Part shown: piece after piece, positions 41,644 through 51,300 of the stretch
How positions within the stretch are numbered: the stretch's first letter is position 1
Layout of the letters: each line of letters starts with the position of its first letter
From: Chloroflexota bacterium
Lineage (GTDB): Bacteria > Chloroflexota > UBA6077 > JACCZL01
Assembly (NCBI GenBank): GCA_020850535.1
Contig: JADZEM010000068.1
Location: forward strand, 62,001 to 126,000
DNA length: 64,000 bases
Direction: 5' to 3'
Notes under the pieces: generated by a model
Seen by the model: the letters and a program-made list of their open reading frames with translations, nothing else
What the model was told of the DNA's origin: nothing
The model's database searches: none
Program-made: the position numbers and the translations under genes

Positions 41644-43808
41644 TGGCGGACCCGGCAGTGCCGACCCCGGCCGGCACCCCCTCCGAAGCAGGGCAGCATC
41701 CGCTCGCGGCGCTGCTGCGCGCCCAAGGGCTCCAGCAGGTGGTGGTCGTGGATGACTACTACGACCCGCCCGAGCACCTCGAGCTTAGCCCTCGCGACGC
41801 TGACGACCTATGGGGGCTGCTGGAATTCGAGGACGACGCGCAGGCCGAGTTGGCGGCCCTGGGACACACCGTCAGCGGCCCCGAGAGCCTGAGCGGACCG
41901 GTACTCTCGTCGTTTCTAGCCAACCGGGAACGGTGTCCGGCATTCGACGCCCAGTGGCAGCGGTCGATCGCCGGGCAGCGGCGCGAAGAGCAGTCGGCGC
42001 AGCTCACGCGGATCGAAGGGCACCTGCGAGGCGCGCTGGGGCTGTGGGTCGCACCCTACGGGAGCAACGCCTCCGTGGAGGAAATGGCCCGCGGCGGCGC
42101 GCAGTTGTTCCTCCTCGACTGGCGTCTCGGGGACGACGACGACGAGGCTGCGATCGAGGCCGCCGTCCGGAAGGCCAAGGATATCCACGAACACTGGCCG
42201 CCCGGACAGCCGAGGCCGCTCATCGTGCTCATGTCTTCGGCGCCGGGCGTCACCGCCCGCGCCGAAGAGTTCCGTCGCCGCTCCCGGCTGCTGGCGGGGA
42301 TGTTCCACGCCGTGCCGAAAGCCGAGCTCACCGACGAGTTCTCGCTCCAGATGCACCTGCAGACGCTGGCTATGTCCTTGCCGGCGGGTCATCGCGTGCA
42401 GGAGTTCGTCGAGGCGCTTTGCGAGAAGGTCAGGACTGTGGGTGATGAGTTCATCGAACGCATCAGCGCCCTGACACTGAGCGACTACGCCTACATCCAG
42501 AGTCTCAGCCTGCAAGCGGACGGCCAGCCGCTGGGGGATTACCTGATGTGGCTGTTCAGCGCCTACTTCGGGCACCTCCTCTTCAGCCGTGCGCTGCGCG
42601 AGCAGCGGGATGGATTGGACGCGCTGACGTTCACACCTCTGCCGAGCAAGACCGTACCCTCGCCCCAATTAGCAGAGATGTACCGCTATGCGCTGTTCGA
42701 CGTGGACATCGGCCCGGTGACGAGCCACCCACGCGCTGCCGCCGCGCCTGCCGGCACCATGCAGGGCGATGTCGTACCCGCGCCCAATGGGGACGCTATA
42801 GCACAGGCCGTGGACGCGGGCGATCCGATGTTGAGCCTGGGCGACGTCTTCGTCCCTGTCGGGGCGGCGCCGGCCGTTGCGAAGGAGGGGGCTGGGGCCG
42901 ATGCTCTAAGCCCGGCCGGTGAGGACCTGGCCGGCGCGGCTGAGCACGGTGAGGCACATCGGCCGCCTGACCTGGCGATGGTCATCAACGCGCAGTGCGA
43001 TCTGGCGTTCGCGCCGGAGGGCGGTCGCACGATCGAACGGGGCCGATCGATCCTGCTACTGCCCGGCACGCTGCACCCGATTCGAGAGCCGGTCCCCGAC
43101 CGGTACAAGGATGCCCCGCGCACCGAGCTGTACGAACACGAAGGTCGCAGCTACCGCGTCCTCTGGAACACCAAGGAGGTGAAGACTGTCCCGTACGGAG
43201 AGTTCCGCCGCTGGCACGACGGGGCAGATGCTCATGACGGCACGCGGGCCACCCCGCACGAACGCAAGGCGCGCTTACGCCTGCCGTTCGCGCTCGAAGT
43301 GCAGCGAGCGTTTGCCGCCGACCTGACCCGCGTGGGCATGCCGGTCGCGCCGCCCATCTACCAGGCAGTCGACGTCCGTCTCCTACGTGCCACCGGCAAG
43401 CGATTCGACCAGGACGAGGCGCCAGGAGACTCCGAGGCGGCGTTCTTGGTGCTGTCGCGGGATGGGCATAAGATCGTCCAGCAGTGCGTGCTCACGTTGC
43501 CGCTCGTTCAGCGCCTCAGACGAATGGTGGAGGCAAGGCTCACCTCACTGGAGGACCAGTTGAGTGGGGGCGCCTCAGACAAGCGGTTGGAGCAGCAACT
43601 CCAGACCCAGGTGGACGCCCTGCGCCGCACGATCGCCAACAACACCGACTGGGCCAAGCTGCTGTCGCCCATCGACATGCCCACGGAGACAAGGGCGCGG
43701 CCGTTCGTGGGGGGCTACATCCAGATCGTTCGCAACAAATCGGTGGGTCACGAGTGCCCCACGGACAAGGTCATCGCGGCCGTGAGCCTGCAGGAGGGAG
43801 ACCGATGA
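41643..43808 (+). CDS. Receiver-like domain protein with large C-terminal effector region
   Basis: A 721-residue protein. Residues about 20-235 fit a response-regulator fold: acidic pair QVVVVDDYYD (Asp37-Asp38), phospho-acceptor candidate FLLDWRLGDDDD (Asp159), IVLMSSAPG (the Ser/Thr position) and HAVPKAEL (Lys226). A roughly 90-residue insertion separates the first two. The C-terminal half has a segment with MVINAQCDLAFAPEG, also an H-x-x-W-H-D-G region, and a coiled-coil near 620-670. This is the predicted partner of the preceding kinase-like protein. The ATG at 41643 overlaps its stop. No DNA-binding output domain is apparent. Confidence 0.7.
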   Translation: MADPAVPTPAGTPSEAGQHPLAALLRAQGLQQVVVVDDYYDPPEHLELSPRDADDLWGLLEFEDDAQAELAALGHTVSGPESLSGPVLSSFLANRERCPAFDAQWQRSIAGQRREEQSAQLTRIEGHLRGALGLWVAPYGSNASVEEMARGGAQLFLLDWRLGDDDDEAAIEAAVRKAKDIHEHWPPGQPRPLIVLMSSAPGVTARAEEFRRRSRLLAGMFHAVPKAELTDEFSLQMHLQTLAMSLPAGHRVQEFVEALCEKVRTVGDEFIERISALTLSDYAYIQSLSLQADGQPLGDYLMWLFSAYFGHLLFSRALREQRDGLDALTFTPLPSKTVPSPQLAEMYRYALFDVDIGPVTSHPRAAAAPAGTMQGDVVPAPNGDAIAQAVDAGDPMLSLGDVFVPVGAAPAVAKEGAGADALSPAGEDLAGAAEHGEAHRPPDLAMVINAQCDLAFAPEGGRTIERGRSILLLPGTLHPIREPVPDRYKDAPRTELYEHEGRSYRVLWNTKEVKTVPYGEFRRWHDGADAHDGTRATPHERKARLRLPFALEVQRAFAADLTRVGMPVAPPIYQAVDVRLLRATGKRFDQDEAPGDSEAAFLVLSRDGHKIVQQCVLTLPLVQRLRRMVEARLTSLEDQLSGGASDKRLEQQLQTQVDALRRTIANNTDWAKLLSPIDMPTETRARPFVGGYIQIVRNKSVGHECPTDKVIAAVSLQEGDR

Positions 43809-43887
43809 GCCGCCTTGATCCGGGACGCCCCGCGCCCGCTGCCCTCGCCTGGACCACAGCACGACCGAGGAGTGAGGAGTGTCGAAG

Positions 43888-44703
43888 ATGACAGACACCA
43901 TCCGCCACATCCTGAGCCTCTCCGGCGGTAAGGACAGCGCGGCGCTCGCTATCTACATGCGGGACCGTGTGCCGCAGATGGAGTACATCTTCCACGACAC
44001 CGATAAGGAGTTGCCTGAGACACTCGACTACCTCGCGCGACTCGAGGCGATCCTGGGCAAGCCGGTCACCCGGACATCCACGGTCGACAACTTCGACCAT
44101 TGGCTCGTGGTCTACGGTGGGATGCTTCCATCCAACCACCGGCGGTGGTGCACCAAGATGCTCAAGCTCAAGCCGTTCGAGGCCTACGTCGGCGATGACC
44201 CCGTCATCAACTACGTGGCGCTAAGGGCGGATGAGAAGCGAGTGGGTTACATCTCCACCAAGCCCAACATCACGACTGTCTACCCATTCCAGGAGGATGG
44301 GCTCGTCCGCGCGGACATAATTCGCATCCTCGAAGAGTCCGGCCTGGGCCTCCCGCCTTACATGGCCTGGGGCCGCACGCGCTCGGGCTGCTTCTTCTGC
44401 TTCTACCAGCAAAAGATCGAGTGGGTGCGACTCAAGGAAACCCACCCGGACCTCTTCGAAGAAGCCAAGAGGTACGAGGAGCAGAGCGTCCTCCACGGCG
44501 AGGCGTTCTACTGGAACCAGCGCGAGTCGCTCGCGGAACTGGAGCGCCCGGAGCGCGTCGCCGAAATCAAGGCTAATTGGGAGGCGGCGCAGGCCCGTAA
44601 GCGCGCGCAGCGCAAGAACCTACCGCTTGTGGAAACCCTCGGCGGCCTGGTCGTTGACGATGAGCCCCTGGAGCGTGAGGGGTGCCTGATTTGTTCGATC
44701 TAG
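43888..44703 (+). CDS. sspD: SspD-like PAPS-reductase-family sulfur-transfer protein
   Basis: A 271-residue protein with the PP-loop SLSGGKDSAALAIYM near the N-terminus, RRWCTKMLKLKPF (Cys88), RSGCFFCFYQQKIEW (Cys168, Cys171) and a terminal C-L-I-C pair (Cys266, Cys269), suited to an iron-sulfur cluster or sulfur relay. It activates the DNA phosphate by adenylation and takes sulfur from SspA, like DndC. The ATG at 43888 is preceded by GAGGAG. An 80-nt gap separates it from the receiver-like gene. It is 24% shorter than typical DndC, consistent with SspD. Confidence 0.85.
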   Translation: MTDTIRHILSLSGGKDSAALAIYMRDRVPQMEYIFHDTDKELPETLDYLARLEAILGKPVTRTSTVDNFDHWLVVYGGMLPSNHRRWCTKMLKLKPFEAYVGDDPVINYVALRADEKRVGYISTKPNITTVYPFQEDGLVRADIIRILEESGLGLPPYMAWGRTRSGCFFCFYQQKIEWVRLKETHPDLFEEAKRYEEQSVLHGEAFYWNQRESLAELERPERVAEIKANWEAAQARKRAQRKNLPLVETLGGLVVDDEPLEREGCLICSI

Positions 44704-44745
44704 TCCGCCACCGAAGGTGGGCGGTTGCGCCGTGCGGTGAACGCG

Positions 44746-46647
44746 ATGACTGACTCTAGCCCCGACCCCCGCAACTGGATTCGCTTCCTGCGCCAGTATG
44801 GGCCCGTGCCCCAGAACGAGAACATGTACGACGAGTTCATTCGTCGGTCGGCGCGGCGGGCTGGGGTAGAGCCGCTCCACTTCGACCATCCCGCTGGTGC
44901 TGTGGTGCTCGAGTCTATCACCGGACCGGCGCCGGTCTCCGTGGTGCTCACCGGGACGGCGGGCGACGGCAAGACGCACCTGTGCCGGCAGGTCTGGGAG
45001 GCGGTCGGCGGCGACGCGCTCGCCTGGCAGTCGCCCGAGCCCTACGTGCGCACGTGGCTGCCTGGGGCTGCCGACGGTCAGTCAGGCCACGACGGGCCAG
45101 GACGCACGCTCCACGTTTTGCGCGACCTAAGCGCGTGGGTGCCGCAGCGTGGGGGGGCGTGGGATCCCGCGAAGGAGGACTTGCTGAAGAGCTTCAGCGC
45201 TTCGCTCTTCGCGGACTGCGGCCCCGGCGACGTGTTTCTCATCGCCGGCAACGATGGTCAGCTGATCGAGACCTGGCGGCGCCTGGGCCGCTCCGAGGCC
45301 GTTGAGCGTACCCAAGACCTCCTTGAAACCCTGCTGGTGGAGGACCGGCAGCAGCGCGAGGGCATCGGCTTGCGCTTCTTCAACCTCAGCCGATATCGGT
45401 CTGCGGACCTCCTGGACCGTGCGCTCGACGCGTTCTTGGGGCACAGCGGCTGGGATGCGTGCCGGGCGCTCAACGCTGGGCAGGCCGAGTTCTTCGGCCC
45501 CGAGTGCCCGATCCGCCATAACGTCGAGCTGCTCGAGACGCCGCTTGTCCGGCGCCGACTCAAGGACCTGTTGGCACTGTGCGACTACAATCGGCTGCAC
45601 TTGCCGATCCGCCAACTCCTGCTGCTGCTCGTCAACGCGGTCCTGGGGCATCCGGGCGTGAAGGACCGCCTGATGAGCGCCGCCGACGTGCCGACGATCA
45701 TCCGCGACGGCACGACCGCCCGGGCGAGCCTGTACAGCAACATCTTCGGCGGCAACCTGGCTGAGACACGGCGCGAGTCGATCCTCGTCTTCGACGCCCT
45801 CGATCGACTCGGCATCGGCCACGAGACGTCGAACCGGGTCGATAACATCCTCATCTTCGGCGAAGCGGACGAGGCACTGCGCGAGTACTTCGACCGCTAC
45901 ATGGCGTCGGACACGTTCTATGGCGCCGACGCGAGCTACCGGGCGGCCCAGCGGGAGTACGTGAAGGGGGCGGAGGAGAGCGAAGAGCGCGGCGCCGGGT
46001 TCCTGCGCTTGCTCGTCGCCCAGCGCCGCGGTTTCTTCTTCAAAGTCACGGATGACGACGTGGAGGACATGCGGCTCTGGGAGCTCACCGTCTTCCGCTA
46101 CGCCGGCGAGTACCTGGGTCGGGTCGTCGCCGCCCTTGAGGCCGGCCGGCGAGTCGACCGCCCGATCCTGTCGCGCTTGGTTCGCGGACTCAACCGCATC
46201 TTCACGGGCATGCTGGTGTCGGACGACCGGGATTTGCTGCTGGCGACGAGCCTCGCTCTGTCGCAGGGTCGGGTGAGCCGCCTGCTGGAAGAGCGCATCT
46301 CGGTCGAGCCGCGCCTCGGCGAACGGGTCGAGGTCGTGCTCAACGACGGCGACCGCATGCCCGCGCTCGAGGTGACGCTCAGTCGAGACGTGCGCCGCCT
46401 GTTGCCGCTGCACCTCACGCGGTACGAATTCCTCAGCCGCGTCGCCGAAGGGGCGCTGCCGAGCAGCTTCTCCAAGGAGTGCTACGAGGATCTGCTCGCC
46501 TTCAAGAGTCAGCTGCTGAGTGCTCTGGCCGAGCGTCGAGAGGCGGGCGGCGAGGAGCCGGAGCGCGACACGCTCGCCTTCCGCCTGCTGGAGCTCGAGG
46601 AGGCAGGCCGGGCGACGGTGCGCGATCTCGAATTGCGGGAGGTGTGA
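44746..46647 (+). CDS. sspF: SspF/DndF-like P-loop restriction protein
   Basis: A 633-residue protein beginning MTDSSPDPRNWIRFLRQYGP. It carries the P-loop VVLTGTAGDGKTHLCRQVW (about residues 65-83) and the strand VFLIAGNDGQLIETWRRLG, followed by helical regions and an FNLSRYRSADL block. This is the pattern of DndF (DptF), the restriction ATPase of Dnd systems, and of SspF. SspFGH act on DNA lacking phosphorothioate marks. The start is not certain: TTG at 44725 or GTG codons ahead are alternatives. It follows sspD by 42 nt and is five bases before sspG. Confidence 0.8.
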   Translation: MTDSSPDPRNWIRFLRQYGPVPQNENMYDEFIRRSARRAGVEPLHFDHPAGAVVLESITGPAPVSVVLTGTAGDGKTHLCRQVWEAVGGDALAWQSPEPYVRTWLPGAADGQSGHDGPGRTLHVLRDLSAWVPQRGGAWDPAKEDLLKSFSASLFADCGPGDVFLIAGNDGQLIETWRRLGRSEAVERTQDLLETLLVEDRQQREGIGLRFFNLSRYRSADLLDRALDAFLGHSGWDACRALNAGQAEFFGPECPIRHNVELLETPLVRRRLKDLLALCDYNRLHLPIRQLLLLLVNAVLGHPGVKDRLMSAADVPTIIRDGTTARASLYSNIFGGNLAETRRESILVFDALDRLGIGHETSNRVDNILIFGEADEALREYFDRYMASDTFYGADASYRAAQREYVKGAEESEERGAGFLRLLVAQRRGFFFKVTDDDVEDMRLWELTVFRYAGEYLGRVVAALEAGRRVDRPILSRLVRGLNRIFTGMLVSDDRDLLLATSLALSQGRVSRLLEERISVEPRLGERVEVVLNDGDRMPALEVTLSRDVRRLLPLHLTRYEFLSRVAEGALPSSFSKECYEDLLAFKSQLLSALAERREAGGEEPERDTLAFRLLELEEAGRATVRDLELREV

Positions 46648-46651
46648 CGGC

Positions 46652-48331
46652 ATGGCGACCACGACCGACACGGTGAGCACGGCAGCCACACCGACGTCGA
46701 ACGGCGGCGCCGACCGGCAGTCAGTCCAGGCGGCGGTAGCCCCCATTCCTCTATCGCCGGGCGTGTGGCCTGGGGTTCTGGCGGGCCTTCCGTTCGTCGC
46801 TCCGCCGGCCGAACCGCACCCAAACCGGGACCACCGCATCGATCTGTGGCTGGACGAGCAGCTTTGGGGGCACCGCCTTTGGGACGCGCAGAGCCCGTGG
46901 CTGATCTTCCTCGAGTTCTTGAACGTCGCCGAGGCCTGTCAGCGACAGGATCGACTCCTGGCCGAGACCCACCCGTATCTCCTGAAGTATCGGCCGCACC
47001 AGCGCATGTTCCTGCGCAACATCCTCTTCAACAGCGACGACGTGGGGAAGATCGCCGACGAGCAGGGCGAGAGCCGGCGCGCATGGGAGGACTGGCTGGC
47101 TCGGATGCGCAACGCAGCCCTCGGCGTGCCGGCCCCGCGGGATTTCAGCTACCTGCGCACGCGCTTCCACTCCTACCACGACTTCGCCGAGGCGGTGCGT
47201 CTAGTGCGCGGCGCGGTCGTCGAGCGACAGAGCAACAAGCGCTGGTCGTCGCGCTTCGTGTTCCCGTTCGGCCCGCACTCGCTGTACATCGATCTCAACA
47301 TCTCCAGGGCCACCGGCCAGCCGAGCCGCGAGTACATCAACTTCGGGCGCAGTGGCGAACTCCTGTACCTGATGCTGGCCCGCTCGACGCTGCGGGACGA
47401 GCTCGTCCCGCACCTCCGCGAGATGGTCGCGGGGAACAACCGCTGGGATCGCTTGGTGGCCGCGCTGCAGCCGGAAGGGGAAGAGGACCAGGAGCGCGAG
47501 AGCAAGAGCTGTTACTTGCCGTATCTCCGACATCCGGTCTTCGACGCGCTGGCCCGTGACTGGCTGGCCATCTTCCGCCTGCGGCTGCCGTCGTTCGATG
47601 GCTACCCGCACCTGGTGACGCTGGGGACGCTGCACCTGCTGCGCTACCACCTGTCAGTCGGGGCGACATGGGCGGGTCAGCATAGGCCGCCCCGTCTCAT
47701 CTGCGAGATCGTCGCGCCCAAAAAGACGCTCGTCCGCGAACTCTCACTCCGGAGCTACGGCCAGAACGACGCCCAGTCCACCAACGCCGTCGAGCAGTTC
47801 GTGGAGCGCATCAAGCGATCGGAGGCGTGGAGGTGCGCAGAGGGGTCGGGCGCGTTCGCGCAGTGCCGGCAGGTGCTCCAGGAGGCGGTCTGGTGGGGGG
47901 ACGACTACGACGGTCCCAACGACCCGGAGCTGCTGCTGGCTGAGCTCAGGCGCGTCGCGCGGAAGGGGCACCAGCAGCACGCGGCGCAGGTGCACCGCAC
48001 CTACGGCCGGGAGATCGGGCTCGTGTCGCGCCGCGGCACCACTCGCTTCCGGTACGCCCCGACCGACCAACTGATGAAGACGCTCTTGTTCGCGACCGTC
48101 GAACGCCGCATGGAGTTCGGTGAGTTCCTGGCGAGCCTGTTCGAGAAGTACGGTCTGGTGATCGGCGATCGCGAGGCCGAGCGCGTGCTCCCGGCCGACG
48201 AATTCGATCGGAAGGCGTTCCAGGCGAACGGACGGCGGCTGGAGCAGCGGCTGGGCAGCTTGGGACTGCTGCGCCGGCTCTCCGACGCGTGCGCCTACGT
48301 CGAGAACCCCTATGGAGGCGCGGGCGCATGA
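46652..48331 (+). CDS. sspG: SspG/DndG-like restriction protein
   Basis: A 559-residue protein in the position of DndG/SspG between the F-like and H-like genes. It has no P-loop. Recognisable points are WLIFLEFLNVAEACQRQDRL, LKYRPHQRMFLRNILFNSDD, and FVFPFGPHSLYIDLN. The C-terminal helix region has TDQLMKTLLFATVERRMEF. DndG-type proteins have no known catalytic motif and support the restriction complex. The overlap with sspH (ATGA) and the five-base gap to sspF show joint translation. Confidence 0.75.
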   Translation: MATTTDTVSTAATPTSNGGADRQSVQAAVAPIPLSPGVWPGVLAGLPFVAPPAEPHPNRDHRIDLWLDEQLWGHRLWDAQSPWLIFLEFLNVAEACQRQDRLLAETHPYLLKYRPHQRMFLRNILFNSDDVGKIADEQGESRRAWEDWLARMRNAALGVPAPRDFSYLRTRFHSYHDFAEAVRLVRGAVVERQSNKRWSSRFVFPFGPHSLYIDLNISRATGQPSREYINFGRSGELLYLMLARSTLRDELVPHLREMVAGNNRWDRLVAALQPEGEEDQERESKSCYLPYLRHPVFDALARDWLAIFRLRLPSFDGYPHLVTLGTLHLLRYHLSVGATWAGQHRPPRLICEIVAPKKTLVRELSLRSYGQNDAQSTNAVEQFVERIKRSEAWRCAEGSGAFAQCRQVLQEAVWWGDDYDGPNDPELLLAELRRVARKGHQQHAAQVHRTYGREIGLVSRRGTTRFRYAPTDQLMKTLLFATVERRMEFGEFLASLFEKYGLVIGDREAERVLPADEFDRKAFQANGRRLEQRLGSLGLLRRLSDACAYVENPYGGAGA

Positions 48332-51300
48332 CAACGACGGTGGCAGCGGGCGTATCTCGCGGACCGGACGGGCCGGACGGGAGTCAGGCGCCGGCGGGGG
48401 CCGCCACTTCCCGCTTGACACGCGAGGACCTCATCGGCCGCGTGGCAGTGCTCCACCTCCAGCAAAGGTTGACTCGCCCCGACGGACTCACCGCAGGCAA
48501 CGGTCCGCCCAGCGGAACCGGATCCGTGGGCGCGATTGACGGAACCGAAACGACCGGCGGCACGGCGCGCTTCATCATCGACTGCCTCACCGGAGCACAG
48601 ACGGCGGCGATTGCACGAGCCGTCCTGGCCGACTCTGACCTGTCGGCCCAGTGCGACATCAAGCTGCCGGTCGGGCTCGTGGACGGCTTCGGGCTGCCGC
48701 CCGAGGTGCTGACCACCGAGCGGGCGACCTATTTCCGGAACGCACCCTGCCCCAAGCCCGCGCTCCTGCTTGCCAATACGGGTGACGACGAGGAGCAATC
48801 CCTCCGCGAGCTGACACCAGTGGGTGCCCCCGACCTGCGGGCCGATACCGACCTGTGGGTTCAGGTGGCCGGTGCCGGCCTCGTCCTTACCGATGACGAG
48901 CCGAGGTGGTGGGAGCGGGCGCTGCGTGGATTAGAGGATCTGCACCTCGCGTCGCTGGACCGCTTCGCCGATTACGTGCTGAGGACGCGCACGCTGATCG
49001 ACGAGGAGGGCCTCACCGTGCCCGACGCCCTCGACCGCGCGCTGCCGGCGCTGGGTTGGCCCAAGAACGCGGGCGAGTTCAGCCGCATCGCGCCGCGCGC
49101 CCGTGGCCAAGCCGCAAAGTGGCGGGCCCAGTACGCCACAGTCTACGCCAAACGTGCGTGCTTCCTGGTCAAGCAGACACCCTCTGGCGTCGTCCTGACG
49201 GAGGACGAGCTGCGTGCAGCCTTCGAGCGGGTCAAGGACGACATCCCCGAGGAATGCCACGAGGTCGTCGGCGAGTTCATCGCCGCCCCGGGTGGCTGGA
49301 CCGAAACATCGGCGCGGCTGGCGGAGAGCGACTGGGAGGACATCAAGCCACTGTTCGACGGTCTCCGGCGCGAGCGTTTCAACCTCGGGAAGGCGACGCT
49401 CGAGTTTTACGGCGAGCGCGACCCCGAGTTGCTCACGGACGCCGAGCGGGAGTACCTCGAGCGTCTGAGCGTGCGGCGGACGACGGAGGCGGCGCTCGAC
49501 GACGACCGCGACTTCTACGACGCGCACCGGGACGAGCTCCGCGAGGACCGCAAGCTAAAGTCGGCGTGGGACCGCTTCATCTTCGGCACGCCCAAGGAGA
49601 CGCATGACTTCCTCGCCGGCTTCGTGGCGTGCCTGGAGGGCTTCAGTTGGGAGACGCCGAGCACGCGCCGGACGCTGACGATCACGTGCGAGCGACGCTT
49701 CCGGCGCGACTTCCGCGACCTGAACTTCGAAGCGGGTCTGTACTTCGCGCGGCGCTACGGCGGTCTGCCCGAGCTATTCGACCAAAAGGTGGTCTGGAAC
49801 GTCGGCGAGCTCTTCAACTTCCCCGAGTTGGTGGAGACCTGGAGGCGGCGGGGATCGCTGAATCACTCGGAGGCGCGGGCGGCCTTGCAGCTCAAGTTCA
49901 TCGTCAGCCTCGAATTCGAGACGGCTGCGGGGGACGTAGACCGGTCCGCGGCGCAGTTCATCTGGCGGTTCAATCCGCAGTGGGTCGCGAGCGAGCTGGC
50001 GAACGACTGGGAGCGGCTGGCGGCCCACCCGCTCGTGGTGTGCCGCGCCGACCGTGAGCCGACGAGTAGCAAGGGCGCGGCGCAGAGCGTCGACCTGTGG
50101 AACGTCCGCACGCTCATGGCGGCCTACGGCCAAGACCGCGGCTCGTTGGTCGGGATGTACCGACCGGCCAATGATCTCGCACGCCTCTGGCGGGACAACC
50201 TGCGGCAGGCACGCGAAAGAGCGCTGATCACTGATGCCACGGGTCGGCGATTGGCAGACCTCTTCGACGGGTTCGCGCAGAGTTACGGCGAGGCGATCCA
50301 GGGGTTTGTCGCCGATGGCCTGGCGTCGGCCCTCCTCGATCGGCAGGTGCGCGCGTACGGCGAACTCCTCGATGCCCTCTGCCGCGAGGCCACGAGCGAC
50401 CGGACGCGGCAACTCTTGTTGCGCCCGCTCCTGCAGGTCGGCACCGTCGCCGTACAGGGTGGCCGCTCCACGGCCATCGTGCCTCCATGGCACCCGCTGC
50501 GCTTGGCAGCCATGGGCCGCAAGGCCCGCCGCGTCGCCGCGTTGGTGCGGTACCTCATCGAGACACCCCAACTGGAGTTTGGCGACCCGCGTCTGTTCTT
50601 CCGGGAGCTGCGCGACGAACTGGCGCACCCGCACTATCCGGAGGTGGCGCTCGGCTGGGAGGGTGACCAACCGGAGCTCCTGGCTCTGACCGACACTGCG
50701 GGCGACTACACGCTCCACGAGTCGCCGTTCGCCGTCGATGCCGGCGCCGACGACACCAACGAGAATCCGGCCGAAGGGGCCGGCCGCGTTGCCGAGCTCG
50801 TCCGCCGGTACCTCGCGCTGCACCCGCACGAGCAGGCGAATCTGTCGGTGGTGCTCTACAACTGCGATTCGTCGCGCTTGCCGCTGGCCGTCGTCGGCAA
50901 GCTCGCGACGCTGCACCAAGACGAGGAAGACGTCCGCTGCCACGTGGTGCTGCGGCACCGGGACCCGAGGCAACTGGCGTGGCTCTACGAGCAGATCGTG
51001 GATGCCTCCGACGCCGACGGTGACGCGATCGTCGCGAGCGAGACGACCCGTGACTTCATGGCCCGGCTGCGCATCGGCATCTCGGCCGACCAGGCGCCGG
51101 CGCCGGACCCGCGCGACGGCTGCCCCGACGACATCGTGTTCTCCCAGGACGTGATCGCGCGCCACGCACGGTTGGAGTGGTACCCTGAGGACGCACGCCC
51201 AGCTGATCCCGACACGCTCAACCCGTCCCAGTGGTCGCGCCGGCGCCCCGTTGCGGCGGGCGACATGAAGTCGGTGGTGTACCTCACCTGCCCGGTGCAG

